NCBI GenBank assembly: GCA_012520655.1
Contig: JAAYNW010000066.1
Coordinates: 1 to 64,000, forward strand
DNA from: Clostridiales bacterium
GTDB taxonomy: Bacteria > Bacillota > Clostridia > Lachnospirales > Lachnospiraceae
Direction: 5' to 3'
DNA: 64,000 nt
The translations under genes and the position numbers were made by a program. Of the stretch, positions 9,220-17,987 are shown in pieces; positions within the stretch are counted from its first letter, which is position 1; each line of letters starts with the position of its first letter. The notes under the pieces were generated by a model, which saw only the letters and a list, made by a program, of their open reading frames with translations, had not been told where the DNA came from and did no database searches.

Positions 9220-10522
9220 GTGTATCACTCCTAATTTTATCTCTATTCTCTACAATCTTTATTAAATCACCCAGATAAGACAAAGACCCAAACGCAATAA
9301 TGACACTATCTTTATCTGCAAGCAGATAACTAAGCTCCACCGCCTCTTCCAAACTGTCGGAAGCAGTCACTCTCGGATGAAACTTCTTTACCTCTCGTGC
9401 CAGATCATATGCATGCATGGCTCTTGGATTCCCCGGAGTCGTTACCGTAATAATATCTTGCGCAAGTTCATATGTCTCACGAATTATCTTATCATATTCT
9501 TTATCTCTCAATATTCCCATTATATATATAATTCTTCTATCCGTAAAATAAAAGCGAACGGACTCTGCTAATTTCTTTGCCGCATCCTCATTATGTGCAC
9601 CATCTACGATGAATAGAGGTTTTCTCCCTATCACACTAAAACGCCCGCGCCACACCGTATCCGCAAGTCCTGCCCTGAGCTCCTTTTCCTTAACAGGATA
9701 GCCTGCCTGCCCCAGAACTTCTATTATATTTACCGCAAGCGCCGCATTCACAATCTGATGTTTTCCCGCCAGACCGATTTCCAAATCCTTATAGCATTCA
9801 TAAGAAAACCGTTGCTTTTCTACACCATATTTAACCCGCGTAATCTTTCCTTCTCCCACTACAAAAAAAGGGCTGCTTTTATCTTCTGCCCGTTTTCTTA
9901 AAATAGATAGAACCTCCGGCTCCTGCACCATGCTAAATACATAACAACCGTTTTTAATAATTCCGGACTTATTCTCGGCAATTTCCTCCAGTGTCTTTCC
10001 GAGATACTGCATGTGGTCCATGCTAATCGATGTGAAAACAGCCGCCACAGTGCTTGAGATAATATTAGTCGCATCCGACAAGCCGCCCATACCGGTTTCC
10101 AATATTACAATATCGCATTTCATTTTCTTAAAATACAAAAATGCCATAGCTGTTTCAATTTCAAAAGGAGTAGGATGCGGCAATCCTTCCTCCACGATTT
10201 CTTCAATTCTCTGCTTAATCTCTTCCAGACACTCGCACAATGCTTGTTTAGTTATAGGACGCCCGTTGATCTGTATACGTTCTCTATATTCAAAAATAAC
10301 AGGTGATATGTATCTTCCCGTCTTATATCCCGCCGCCTTAAAAACCGTAGAAAGATATGCAAGAACAGAACCCTTTCCGTTGGTCCCCGCAATATGGATA
10401 AAACGCAAATCATCCTGCGGATTCCCCAGCCGGCCGCAAAGCTCTCTCATATTGTCGAGCCCGAGCACACTTCCGTATCGACTTACCTCTTCCATATATT
10501 CCATAGCTTCTTTATAGTTCAT
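9197..10522 (-). CDS. folC: Folylpolyglutamate / dihydrofolate synthase
   Basis: Adds L-glutamate to dihydropteroate and polyglutamate tails to reduced folates, using ATP. The Mur-ligase-like ATP loop is [16 protein letters not shown]. The conserved Glu/His segments [12 protein letters not shown] and [13 protein letters not shown] follow, with the C-terminal domain motif [19 protein letters not shown] precedes the ATG. It is the first gene of the minus-strand folate unit; about 85 bases separate it from the divergent gene at 10608. No folate or preQ riboswitch was recognised upstream. Confidence 0.95.
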   Translation of the reverse strand: MNYKEAMEYMEEVSRYGSVLGLDNMRELCGRLGNPQDDLRFIHIAGTNGKGSVLAYLSTVFKAAGYKTGRYISPVIFEYRERIQINGRPITKQALCECLEEIKQRIEEIVEEGLPHPTPFEIETAMAFLYFKKMKCDIVILETGMGGLSDATNIISSTVAAVFTSISMDHMQYLGKTLEEIAENKSGIIKNGCYVFSMVQEPEVLSILRKRAEDKSSPFFVVGEGKITRVKYGVEKQRFSYECYKDLEIGLAGKHQIVNAALAVNIIEVLGQAGYPVKEKELRAGLADTVWRGRFSVIGRKPLFIVDGAHNEDAAKKLAESVRFYFTDRRIIYIMGILRDKEYDKIIRETYELAQDIITVTTPGNPRAMHAYDLAREVKKFHPRVTASDSLEEAVELSYLLADKDSVIIAFGSLSYLGDLIKIVENRDKIRSDTHGKSKKD

Positions 10523-10607
10523 ATTAACACCTTCTCCCTGTTTCTACGCGCTTTTTCTTTAAAATACGCAGAGAATAATATTTATTTATTTGGAAATAAT
10601 TATCCTC

Positions 10608-11009
10608 ATGAAAAAATTAATCCATAACTTTATCCATTGTGGCATCCTCGGATGGTGCCTTGAAATTACTTTTACAGCGTTGAATTCCTTTCGGCGCAGA
10701 GAATTTACTCTGACGGGAAATACTTCCATCTGGATGTTTCCCATATATGGCATGGCGTCTTTCCTCGCTCCGGTATGCAGACTTGTAAAGAAGCAGCATT
10801 TCCTTATAAGAGGATTTATCTATGCTTTGCTTATTTTCATCGGTGAGTTTGTGACCGGTTCTCTTTTATCGCGCAAAGACTTATGCCCGTGGAATTACAA
10901 CCGTTCCAAATGGAATATCAAACAAATTGTCCGTTTGGATTATCTCCCCTGTTGGATATTCGCAGGTCTTCTTTTTGAACGCCTCATAAAGGAAAATGAT
11001 GATTTATGA
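10608..11009 (+). CDS. Small CmpB-family (putative ABC transporter permease domain) membrane protein
   Basis: A ~133-residue integral membrane protein with about three to four hydrophobic segments. It has the features of Pfam ABC_trans_CmpB: a Cys-containing GWCLEITFTAL near the first helix, RREFTLTG, FPIYGMASFL, IGEFVTGSLL and the end motif PWNYNRSKWNIK. The family is named for transport but its function is not established. The ATG at 10608 is preferred over the TTG at 10590 because the motif begins right after it. A larger member of the same family is encoded at 19318-20232. It is transcribed toward the MATE gene and its promoter would be shared divergently with folC. Confidence 0.7.
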   Translation: MKKLIHNFIHCGILGWCLEITFTALNSFRRREFTLTGNTSIWMFPIYGMASFLAPVCRLVKKQHFLIRGFIYALLIFIGEFVTGSLLSRKDLCPWNYNRSKWNIKQIVRLDYLPCWIFAGLLFERLIKENDDL

Positions 11010-11026
11010 GACATCTTGACCGCATG

Positions 11027-12367
11027 TCATAGCGTTTTTTGCCTTTCGGCATTTCTCATGACGAAAATGTAAGCAATTGCCAGAAAGATTCCTGTCATCA
11101 ACCATGCACTCGCATTTCCGAAGCAGACACCTATATAGCTATTATAATGCGCCGCGAGAAAAGCCAACGCCGCACGACAGACTAACTCCACAACACCACC
11201 GAGCATGGGCAGTACGGAATATCCGCTGCCCTGCATCGCATTGCGGAAGATGAATATCATACCGAGGGGAATGAAGAAGCCTCCGCAAATCCTTATATAA
11301 GTCGACGCATAGCCCAGTACTTCCGTAATGTCTCCACTTACAAACAGGCTGATTGCACAAGGAAGTATTAACAATACTACGGCATAAATAACAACTCCGT
11401 AAACTGCCGACATCATGCCGGCAATCCTTACACCCTTACGAATTCTTGCAAAATCATTTACACCCCTGTTCTGTGCACAATAAGTTGCCATCGTCATTCC
11501 TATGGCAACGAATGGCTGTGTCACAAACTGTTCTACCTTAGATGCTGCCGTATAGGATGCCACTGCTATGGAACCAAACAGATTAAGTGCCGACTGTACA
11601 AGCATCGTTCCGACGGCGGTAATGGAAAATTGCAATGCCATAGGCAATCCAATACTCAACTGATTGATGAAGCAATTATATTCCAACTTCCAATGTTCTC
11701 TTCTGGTACATAGAATAGGTACTTTTTTTATAATATAAATCAAACAAAGGACGCCTGATACTCCTTGCGAAATAAGCGTTGCAGCAGCAGCTCCCGCCAC
11801 TCCCATAGGTATGGCCAGAATCAGGAATAAATCCAAAAAGACATTGAGCACGGCAGCGAGTACCAGAAAGTACAGCGGCACTTTACTGTTTCCTACCGCT
11901 CTTAAAAAGCTCGCAAGCAGATTGTAAAATACAGTGAATGCCATTCCCATACACATAATGACAACATAGGTCTTGGACATCTCCAGAATATCTTCCGGCG
12001 TATTCATAATACGCAAAAGCCTGTCCATCCCCGCGATACTCACAATTGTCATAATAATTGTAAAAATTACAGACAAAAACACCGCATTTGTTACACTTTT
12101 CTTCAATCCTTCATAATCTCCCGCTCCAAAACGCTGTGCGGTAAGCACGGTAAAGCCCGTAGTAAGTCCCTGCATAAAACCAAAAATTAAGAAAGTAATC
12201 GTACCTGTGGCGCCTACCGCCGCAAGCGCCTGTACACCAAGAAAGCGGCCTACGATAATCGTATCCACCATCGTATACAACTGCTGAAAAATATTACCGA
12301 TTATAAGCGGAATAATAAATTTAATAATTAGCTTTGAAGGTTTTCCCTTCGTCATATCGAGTTCCAT
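11027..12367 (-). CDS. MATE-family multidrug/cation efflux transporter
   Basis: About 446 residues with roughly twelve hydrophobic helices in two repeats, as in MATE exporters of the NorM/DinF type that use Na+ or H+ gradients. Landmarks are IIGNIFQQLYTMVDTIIVGRFLG in the first helices, QGLTTGFTVLTAQRFGAG in the first cytosolic loop, and the paralogous segment with TYCAQNRGV and GYSVLPMLGG in the second half. The ORF opens with a TTG at 12388; the ATG at 12367 (MELDMTKG) is a better start, preceded by AGG. A hairpin terminator separates it from the PH-domain gene upstream. The substrate cannot be deduced. Confidence 0.9.
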   Translation of the reverse strand: MELDMTKGKPSKLIIKFIIPLIIGNIFQQLYTMVDTIIVGRFLGVQALAAVGATGTITFLIFGFMQGLTTGFTVLTAQRFGAGDYEGLKKSVTNAVFLSVIFTIIMTIVSIAGMDRLLRIMNTPEDILEMSKTYVVIMCMGMAFTVFYNLLASFLRAVGNSKVPLYFLVLAAVLNVFLDLFLILAIPMGVAGAAAATLISQGVSGVLCLIYIIKKVPILCTRREHWKLEYNCFINQLSIGLPMALQFSITAVGTMLVQSALNLFGSIAVASYTAASKVEQFVTQPFVAIGMTMATYCAQNRGVNDFARIRKGVRIAGMMSAVYGVVIYAVVLLILPCAISLFVSGDITEVLGYASTYIRICGGFFIPLGMIFIFRNAMQGSGYSVLPMLGGVVELVCRAALAFLAAHYNSYIGVCFGNASAWLMTGIFLAIAYIFVMRNAERQKTL

Positions 12368-12401
12368 ATTCCTATTTAAACCTCTCAATTTACCTTTAAA
12401 A

Positions 12402-12430
12402 GGCGGTATGAAAATTCATTCCATACCGCC
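12402..12430 (-). terminator. Terminator between PH-domain gene and MATE gene
   Basis: A perfect 9-bp stem (GGCGGTATG / CATACCGCC) with an 11-base loop, followed on the minus strand by TTTTAAA. It lies directly after the PH-domain stop codon, so it probably ends that transcript. Confidence 0.75.
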
Positions 12431-12437
12431 ACATTTT

Positions 12438-12827
12438 CTATAAATTGTCCGTCAACATACCATCTCTCATACCCGAACCTATGTCAAGAGTATTGAGAGT
12501 TCTTCTTTTTCTTCTCGCTTCTTCTGAAGTTCTTAAAATATAATCCTTAATTTCTTTCGAATGTTTGATATGTATCAGCTGCAGGTTCGGATGCGTGGTA
12601 TCTCCTGTAAAACATATGACCGTCCCGAGTCCGAATATTCTTTCCAATAAGGACACCTGAAGTTCTACATCCTGCACCTTGTACATATAACAGTCATTTT
12701 CATAAGTTTTAAACAGACCGGTATTGACCACAATATATTCTTCCTGAATCGTATACTTTGTAAACGTCCACGGAAGTCCAAAAAACAAAAGCCTTTTTCT
12801 CTCGATATATTCCATAATAATGACCAT
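12438..12827 (-). CDS. Bacterial PH-domain protein (bPH2/DUF304-like)
   Basis: A 129-residue protein with no clear membrane helix. Residues ~14-95 form a PH-like beta-rich domain: the pattern YTIQEEYIVVNTGLF, then VQDVELQVSLLERIFGLGTV and a TGDTTHPNLQLIHIKHSKEI strand-turn-strand are typical of bPH2 (DUF304/YdbT-like) proteins. The C-terminus is basic (EEARRKRRTLN). Members of this group often act at membranes, but their roles are unassigned. GGGAAAGG precedes the ATG at 12827; an alternative Met lies four codons in. It is monocistronic, bounded by the pyr promoter region and a terminator. Confidence 0.68.
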   Translation of the reverse strand: MVIIMEYIERKRLLFFGLPWTFTKYTIQEEYIVVNTGLFKTYENDCYMYKVQDVELQVSLLERIFGLGTVICFTGDTTHPNLQLIHIKHSKEIKDYILRTSEEARRKRRTLNTLDIGSGMRDGMLTDNL

Positions 12828-12926
12828 ACCTTTCCCTATTATTCATTATTTTCTCTATTATATAAGATTGATTATCATAATGCAAAGCATTTTCATCTAT
12901 TTAGGATTTTTTTATTTTTTTTTGCA

Positions 12927-12955
12927 TTGAAAGACATGATTCATTGTGGTATCAT
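12927..12955 (+). promoter_or_regulatory. SigmaA promoter of the pyrBI operon
   Basis: TTGAAA, a spacer of exactly 17 bases and TATCAT, placed about 60 bases upstream of the leader ORF. An AT-rich T-tract precedes the -35 box. Predicted start of transcription is near 12962, giving a leader of about 270 nt before pyrB. Confidence 0.75.
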
Positions 12956-13015
12956 AGAAGAAATTTTAGGGCATATAGTTTATATAGTAAAGTAAATGAA
13001 TTCAGGAGGTACCCC

Positions 13016-13120
13016 ATGGCAACGAGAGAACATAACGATTGTTTCAGATTTTTCCAAATGCCGGTTGCCATCTGTTTTTTATTATTTGTTCAATTAATTA
13101 TTTTAATGGTTACTTATTAA
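13016..13120 (+). CDS. pyrL: pyrBI leader peptide (34 codons, attenuation control)
   Basis: An ORF too short for the track: ATG at 13016 with AGGAGG five to six bases upstream, 34 codons, TAA at 13118-13120. The predicted peptide starts [13 protein letters not shown] and continues as a hydrophobic segment encoded by U-rich codons (TTT, TTA, ATT, GTT). The last base of the stop codon is the first base of a 12-bp terminator stem. A ribosome reaching the stop would therefore cover the 5' arm and allow readthrough into pyrB. This matches the logic of enterobacterial pyrBI control, where UTP shortage stalls RNA polymerase in U-rich leader RNA and lets the ribosome catch up. The function is inferred. 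Confidence 0.75.
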   Translation: MATREHNDCFRFFQMPVAICFLLFVQLIILMVTY

Positions 13121-13149
13121 ATCGAAGAGAATTTTTTCTCTTCGATTTT
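13120..13149 (+). terminator. pyrBI attenuator (intrinsic terminator in the leader)
   Basis: A perfect 12-bp inverted repeat AATCGAAGAGAA / TTCTCTTCGATT with a TTTT loop, followed by TTG. It lies between the leader-peptide stop codon and pyrB and overlaps that stop codon by one base. It resembles an attenuator and not an operon-end terminator, because pyrB follows with no other promoter as good as the one at 12927. Confidence 0.78.
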
Positions 13150-13233
13150 GTATGTACGGCTATTATAAATATTACCATGCCGCCTACAGAAAGAGTCGCT
13201 CTAAAATATCATTATGGAAAGGAAGGTTATAAT

Positions 13234-14148
13234 ATGAGACACTTAATGAGCCCTCTCGATTTTACCGTCGAAGAATTGGATAAACTTTTCGACCTCGCAA
13301 ATGATATCGAACACAATATGGCAAAATATGCTCATGCATGTGACGGAAAAAAGCTTGCCACCTGTTTCTACGAACCGAGTACCCGTACAAGACTAAGCTT
13401 TGAATCCGCAATGTTAAACTTGGGAGGAAGCGTTATCGGATTTTCCGATGCAGGCTCTTCTTCCGCTTCCAAAGGAGAAAGCGTTTCCGACACGATACGC
13501 GTTATATCCTGTTTTGCAGATATCTGTGCCATACGTCATCCGAAGGAGGGTGCTCCCATGGTTGCCGCAAGCAAATCTTCCATTCCGGTCATTAATGCCG
13601 GTGATGGCGGCCATCAACACCCAACCCAGACCCTTACCGATTTGCTTACCATCCGTTCATTAAAAGGAAAGCTTAAGAATTTCACTGTCGGCTTGTGCGG
13701 AGATTTGAAATTCGGCCGTACCGTTCATTCCCTCATTCACGCTTTGATACGTTATCCCGATATTCAATTCATTTTTATATCGCCCGAAGAACTGAAAGTT
13801 CCCGATTATCTTACAGACATATTAAAAGAAAAGAACATCCCGTATGAAGAAGTTATTCGTCTGGAAGAAATTATGCCTAGACTGGATTTCTTATATATGA
13901 CTCGCGTACAGAAAGAGCGTTTCTTCAACGAAGAGGACTATGTAAGGTTAAAAGATTTCTACATATTGGATAAAACCAAAATGGAACTCGCAAAAAGCGA
14001 TATGCTCGTTCTACACCCTCTTCCGCGTGTTAACGAAATCTCTGTAGAAATAGATGACGACCCGCGCGCCGCATATTTCAAACAGGTACAATACGGCGTA
14101 TATGTCAGGATGGCACTTGTACTCACATTGTTGGAAGTCGAAGTATAG
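13234..14148 (+). CDS. pyrB: Aspartate carbamoyltransferase, catalytic subunit
   Basis: Joins carbamoyl phosphate and L-aspartate, the first committed step of pyrimidine synthesis. The 304-residue protein shows the carbamoyl-phosphate loop [31 protein letters not shown], the RHPKEGAP segment, [18 protein letters not shown] and the C-terminal [10 protein letters not shown] with the aspartate-binding loop. The track ORF is extended upstream to 13039, but that part is leader RNA: the ATG at 13234 has GGAAGG upstream and gives the family N-terminus. It is followed 21 bases later by pyrI, so the enzyme should be the allosteric two-subunit form. Confidence 0.97.
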   Translation: MRHLMSPLDFTVEELDKLFDLANDIEHNMAKYAHACDGKKLATCFYEPSTRTRLSFESAMLNLGGSVIGFSDAGSSSASKGESVSDTIRVISCFADICAIRHPKEGAPMVAASKSSIPVINAGDGGHQHPTQTLTDLLTIRSLKGKLKNFTVGLCGDLKFGRTVHSLIHALIRYPDIQFIFISPEELKVPDYLTDILKEKNIPYEEVIRLEEIMPRLDFLYMTRVQKERFFNEEDYVRLKDFYILDKTKMELAKSDMLVLHPLPRVNEISVEIDDDPRAAYFKQVQYGVYVRMALVLTLLEVEV

Positions 14149-14169
14149 AGGCAGAAGGGAGGAATTATT

Positions 14170-14604
14170 ATGTTAAATGTAGGAAAAATAGAAGAAGGCT
14201 TCGTTCTCGACCATATCGAAGCCGGAAAAAGCCTTTCCTTATATCATCATCTGCAGCTTGATAAGCTGGATTGCACCGTTGCCATTATAAAAAATGCAAA
14301 AAGCAATAAGATGGGAAAAAAAGATATTCTTAAAGTGGAGTGTGATATCAATACTTTAGATCTGGATGTTCTGGCTTTTATCGACCACTGCATTACAGTA
14401 AATGTAATTAAAGATGGGGAAATTGTAGATAAAAAAGAATTGACGCTCCCAAAGGAAATTAAAAATATAATCAAATGCAAAAACCCCAGATGTATTACTT
14501 CCATCGAGCAGGGACTGCCCCATATCTTCGTACTTTCCGATGAGAAAAAAGAAATATACAGATGCAAATATTGTGAAGAAAAATATGAAGACATAACCAA
14601 ATGA
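14170..14604 (+). CDS. pyrI: Aspartate carbamoyltransferase, regulatory subunit
   Basis: The 144-residue allosteric subunit that binds CTP/ATP and holds catalytic trimers together. The N-terminal nucleotide-binding domain contains EEGFVLDHIEAGKSLSLY. The C-terminal zinc domain has four cysteines, CKNPRC and CKYCEEKY, with the usual spacing. GGGAGGAA precedes the ATG. Together with pyrB it forms a class B aspartate transcarbamoylase, regulated at protein level here and probably at RNA level by the upstream leader. Confidence 0.96.
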   Translation: MLNVGKIEEGFVLDHIEAGKSLSLYHHLQLDKLDCTVAIIKNAKSNKMGKKDILKVECDINTLDLDVLAFIDHCITVNVIKDGEIVDKKELTLPKEIKNIIKCKNPRCITSIEQGLPHIFVLSDEKKEIYRCKYCEEKYEDITK

Positions 14605-14618
14605 GTGATTACAAAAAA

Positions 14619-14673
14619 GTGTGCTGTCTCATAGTGTCGCTTTATAGGCGATAATATCTATGAGACAGCACTT
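14619..14673 (-). terminator. Hairpin terminator between pyrI and HPr gene (convergent)
   Basis: A perfect 14-bp inverted repeat (GTGCTGTCTCATAG / CTATGAGACAGCAC) enclosing a 23-base loop. On the minus strand it is followed by ACTTTTTTG, a good U-tract for ending the HPr transcript. On the plus strand the tail is weak (TTCCTCT), but the stem may still serve pyrBI. Confidence 0.8.
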
Positions 14674-14717
14674 CCTCTAAAACCAATCTATCCGATTTGA
14701 ATAATCACGTTATAACA

Positions 14718-14975
14718 CTACAGAATATTTTTAAAAAAATCTGCCAGCTCTACTACGGCTTTCGCTTCATCAGGCCCTTCCGCTTCTATCAGCACCTCAT
14801 CTCCGGGCGCAATTCCCATTGCCATAATACTAAGGATTCTTTTCGCATCTCCGAATTTATCATTTACGCTAATGGAAATAGCCGACGCATATTTTACCGC
14901 TTTTGTAACAAGAAGTCCTGCAGGTCGGGAATGCATTCCCGGATAACCTGCTATTTTACATTGAAAACTTTTCAT
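14718..14975 (-). CDS. HPr-family phosphocarrier protein
   Basis: An 85-residue PTS phosphocarrier. With the Met at 14975 as start, the phospho-accepting histidine is residue 15 in GMHSRPAGLLV, as in classical HPr. The regulatory serine is the Ser in RILSIMAMGI (residue 49 here, equivalent to Ser46), a site for HPr kinase in Firmicutes. A TTG start at 14993 with AAGGG seven bases upstream is an alternative, because the Shine-Dalgarno sequence before 14975 is unusually close. It stands alone, without ptsI nearby, so it could be ptsH itself or a Crh-like paralogue. Confidence 0.85.
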   Translation of the reverse strand: MKSFQCKIAGYPGMHSRPAGLLVTKAVKYASAISISVNDKFGDAKRILSIMAMGIAPGDEVLIEAEGPDEAKAVVELADFFKNIL

Positions 14976-15123
14976 ATCCTTCACCGGGTTCAAAACTTTA
15001 CCCTTAATTCCCCGCTTTCCTTTTAGTTAATAAAATAGTTAATAAATCTATATTAATTATTTCACTACTATAATTTCCGATTTTTAATATTTTATTCTAT
15101 GAAAAGATTTCCTTGTATTTTAC

Positions 15124-15897
15124 TTAATTGCCGCATTCTACGCTTATTTTATTAAAAACGCCCATGATTTCTTCTATCTGCAGTTGCTTCTTCTCCTCTC
15201 CTGCCTTATCCAAAATCACATTGCCTTCATGCATCATCAAAATACGGTTCCCATATTCTACAGCATATCGTAGATTATGCGTTACCATAATAGTAGTTAC
15301 CCTTTTTTCCCTAACTATCTTATCCGTCAGTTCCATGATGATTTCTGCCGTCTTCGGATCGAGTGCCGCCGTATGCTCATCCAAAATTAAAAACTCAATC
15401 GGTGTCATGGTTGACATAAGTAGAGCCAGCGCTTGCCGCTGTCCGCCGGAGAGGGATCCGACCTGTGTATATAGCTTATCCTCCAGACCCAGATTCAAAC
15501 GACTGAGCAATTCTCTGTAATACTCGGTTCTGGCTTTATTTACGCCGCGTCCCAAACCGTATTTTTTTCCTTTATTATCTGCAATGGACATGTTTTCCAG
15601 AATATTCATGCTCGGACATGTGCCCTTTGAAGGATCCTGATAAACGCGGCCAATTTTGCGATGTCTGAAAAAATCTCTCTTTCCCGACATGTCTTCTCCG
15701 TTTACCGCTATCTTCCCGCTGTCAATATCGATACTGCCGCAGATAATATTTAGCATGGAGGTTTTGCCTGATCCATTGCTTCCCACAACTGCCACAAATT
15801 CTCCGTCAGCTATCTTGAGATTAAAATTCTGAAAGAGACAGAGTTCGTTTACAGAACCGGGATTATAATTTTTATTTATATTAATTAGTTCTAACAT
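15124..15897 (-). CDS. trpZ: ABC transporter ATP-binding protein, tryptophan-importer type
   Basis: A 257-residue ABC ATPase with Walker A VGSNGSGKTSMLN, signature LSGGQRQALALLMST, Walker B FLILDEHTAALD and the H-loop VTHNLRYAVEYG. It overlaps the permease gene by 17 bases and belongs with the permease and the lipoprotein upstream, all behind a Trp-specific T-box. It presumably energises import of tryptophan or a tryptophan precursor; the amino acid is inferred from the T-box specifier and not from the protein. The symbol follows the trpXYZ naming used for similar systems. Confidence 0.85.
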   Translation of the reverse strand: MLELININKNYNPGSVNELCLFQNFNLKIADGEFVAVVGSNGSGKTSMLNIICGSIDIDSGKIAVNGEDMSGKRDFFRHRKIGRVYQDPSKGTCPSMNILENMSIADNKGKKYGLGRGVNKARTEYYRELLSRLNLGLEDKLYTQVGSLSGGQRQALALLMSTMTPIEFLILDEHTAALDPKTAEIIMELTDKIVREKRVTTIMVTHNLRYAVEYGNRILMMHEGNVILDKAGEEKKQLQIEEIMGVFNKISVECGN

Positions 15898-16774
15898 ATC
15901 TGCCTCCTCTTCTCTTTCTGTCCATACCGACCACTAAAATAATAAGGAACAATACTGCGGTAATCAGCTTAAGGTCCATGGGTGGAAGCCCCATCCTGAT
16001 AGCCAAAGCCACACATCCCTTATATAGAAGAGAGCCGAGCACTACACTGGAGGTTATATTTAAAAAGGTTACCTTCTTAAAAAGGCTCGTACCGATGATA
16101 ACACTCGCAAGACCAATAACTACCGTTCCTGTTCCCATGGAAATATCGAAATATCTCTGCTGTTGGGCGAATATACATCCGCTCAGTGAGACCAAACCAT
16201 TCGCAATGGCGAGTCCGACTATTTTTACCAATCCCTTATCTACTCCCAAAGAGGTAACGATAATATCATTGTCGCCTACCGCCCGAAGAAGGAAGCCCGA
16301 CTTTGTGCTCATGTAGCCATCCAAAAGGTATTTGGTAATCATCAAAATAACTAAAATAATAATTACCGTCTTATATACCGACATGCCTTCCGGAAAAATG
16401 GCATTGATAAAACCATTATCAAAAATCGTATTCATGTTATAAATAGGCAGATTAGCCTTGCCGGCAATTCTCAAGTTTACCGTGTAGAGCGCCGTCATCA
16501 TAATGATCCCCGACAATAAATCTCTTACTTTCAATTTTACGTGAATGAGTCCCGTACATATACCCACAAGAGCGCCCGCCGCAAACGTTATGAAAAGTGT
16601 CAAAAGAGGATTCACTCCCGATGCAATCAACATACAGGTGATTGCCGCTCCCATAGGGAAGCTGCCGTCTACCGTTAAATCGGGAAAATCCAATATTTTA
16701 TATGTTATATACACTCCTAACGCCATAATAGCATATATCATGCCTTGTTCCAACACGCTGAGCAATAAAGTCAC
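15881..16774 (-). CDS. trpY: ABC transporter permease, tryptophan-importer type
   Basis: A 297-residue membrane protein with about eight to nine helices of the branched-chain/ribose permease type (BPD_transp_2): ALGVYITYKILDFPDLTVDG near the N-terminus, LSGIIMMTALYTVNLRI, RAVGDNDIIVTSLG and a GLASVIIGTSL stretch. The segment ending in DLTVDGSF is typical of permeases paired with PF04392 binding proteins. It starts 21 bases after the binding-protein gene and overlaps the ATPase gene. Confidence 0.88.
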   Translation of the reverse strand: MTLLLSVLEQGMIYAIMALGVYITYKILDFPDLTVDGSFPMGAAITCMLIASGVNPLLTLFITFAAGALVGICTGLIHVKLKVRDLLSGIIMMTALYTVNLRIAGKANLPIYNMNTIFDNGFINAIFPEGMSVYKTVIIILVILMITKYLLDGYMSTKSGFLLRAVGDNDIIVTSLGVDKGLVKIVGLAIANGLVSLSGCIFAQQQRYFDISMGTGTVVIGLASVIIGTSLFKKVTFLNITSSVVLGSLLYKGCVALAIRMGLPPMDLKLITAVLFLIILVVGMDRKRRGGRYVRTN

Positions 16775-16795
16775 TATAATTCCTCCGATACTTTT

Positions 16796-17794
16796 TTATT
16801 CTACGACTATTTCGTCGAATACTTGATATGCACTGTCCACAAATGAACTGTCGAGTGCAAGATTGATTTTTTCTGCGGCTGCCGTATTTACATACAGGCT
16901 CGGCTCGGAAATAACTTCAAAATTCATTTCGGAAGCTTTTGCCTCTCCCTTTAAGACCTTAGCCGCCATTTTTCCCGTTTGTTTGCCGAGTTCATAATAT
17001 TCAAGACCCATAGAAGCGACGCATCCTACCTTTACCTGCTCCACTTCGGAACCGAATACCGGAATCCCTGCATCGTTTGCAGTCGCAAGCACTGTCTGCA
17101 AAGCGGATACTACCGTATTATCCGTCAAATTCGTAATACAGTCAACCTTTGTTACCATATCTGCTGCGGCCATACTTACATCGGCGATGGTATTGATTCC
17201 CACCTCTACGATTTCGAATCCATAGTCACCTGCATACTTTTTGTATTCTTCAATCGCACTTACGGAATTCACCTCGCTGGTCGTATAAATTATGCCTATC
17301 TTCGTTGCCTCCGGCAATATCTTTCGAATCATATCAAGCTGCTCGGAAACCGCCAATGCGTCTGAAGTGCCGGTCACATTTCCCGTAGGCGCTCCGTCCT
17401 CTCCCGCAAGACCCGCTTCCACCGGATCGGATACCGCCGTATAGATAACTGGAATATCCGTATTCAGACAGGAATTGTATGCGCTCATCGCACTCGGAGT
17501 GGCGATGGCGCAAATCATATCTACCTTTTGGGATACATAGTTATCTGCTATCGTACTTGCCGTGCCCGTATCTGCCTGCGCATTATCAAAGAGCACGGTC
17601 AGATTATCTCCTTCTTTAATTCCTTCTTCCGTGAGACCTGCAAGAAAACCTTCCTTACAATTATCCAAGGAGCTGTGCTCCGCAAATTGCGATATACCGA
17701 TGGTATATCCCTCCGAAGCCTTCTGTCCGCAAGCTGTAAACATTGTCATCATAGTTGTTGATGCTAAGAGTACTGCCAATAATTTCTTTTTCAT
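16796..17794 (-). CDS. trpX: Substrate-binding lipoprotein of the T-box-controlled ABC importer
   Basis: A 332-residue lipoprotein: signal peptide MKKKLLAVLLASTTMMTMF followed by lipobox TACG (Cys 22), then an ABC_sub_bind (PF04392) fold with the repeated Rossmann-like halves (YTIGISQFAEHSSLDNCKEG, IGIIYTTSEVNSVSAIEEY, GIPVFGSEVEQVKVGCVAS). AAAAGGAG precedes the ATG. It is the first gene after the T-box, as expected for a tryptophan-responsive uptake system. A closely related family member could bind tyrosine or an indole compound, so the ligand rests on the RNA specifier. Confidence 0.88.
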   Translation of the reverse strand: MKKKLLAVLLASTTMMTMFTACGQKASEGYTIGISQFAEHSSLDNCKEGFLAGLTEEGIKEGDNLTVLFDNAQADTGTASTIADNYVSQKVDMICAIATPSAMSAYNSCLNTDIPVIYTAVSDPVEAGLAGEDGAPTGNVTGTSDALAVSEQLDMIRKILPEATKIGIIYTTSEVNSVSAIEEYKKYAGDYGFEIVEVGINTIADVSMAAADMVTKVDCITNLTDNTVVSALQTVLATANDAGIPVFGSEVEQVKVGCVASMGLEYYELGKQTGKMAAKVLKGEAKASEMNFEVISEPSLYVNTAAAEKINLALDSSFVDSAYQVFDEIVVE

Positions 17795-17954
17795 AATCTT
17801 CCCTCTCCTTTTCTTATTATGTGCCGTTTACAAGAAAAACCGCTCCGTATTCCACCAGCTAAATTTCTTCCGCAAAAGCAGTAAGCAGTAACAAAGTGCG
17901 GCATGCACATCCTGCAGAGTATTTTATGTAATAGGATGCAATTTTCTATTACAT

Positions 17955-17987
17955 AAAAAAAACGCCTCAAGCTATTTGCTTGAGACG
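17955..17987 (-). terminator. T-box terminator
   Basis: A 10-bp stem CGTCTCAAGC / GCTTGAGGCG (one G-U pair) with a five-base loop and a run of eight T on the minus strand. It is the off-state structure of the T-box and lies about 160 bases before the trpX start codon. Confidence 0.88.

Noticed and set aside
11009-11042. Terminator between the small CmpB gene and the MATE gene (GACAT/ATGTC then TTTTTT)
   Set aside because: The stem is only 5 bp and the T run is part of the MATE coding sequence; too weak to annotate.
13039-13233. N-terminal extension of pyrB in the ORF track
   Set aside because: The extension runs through the leader terminator and matches no PyrB; the ATG at 13234 has a good ribosome site and the family N-terminus.
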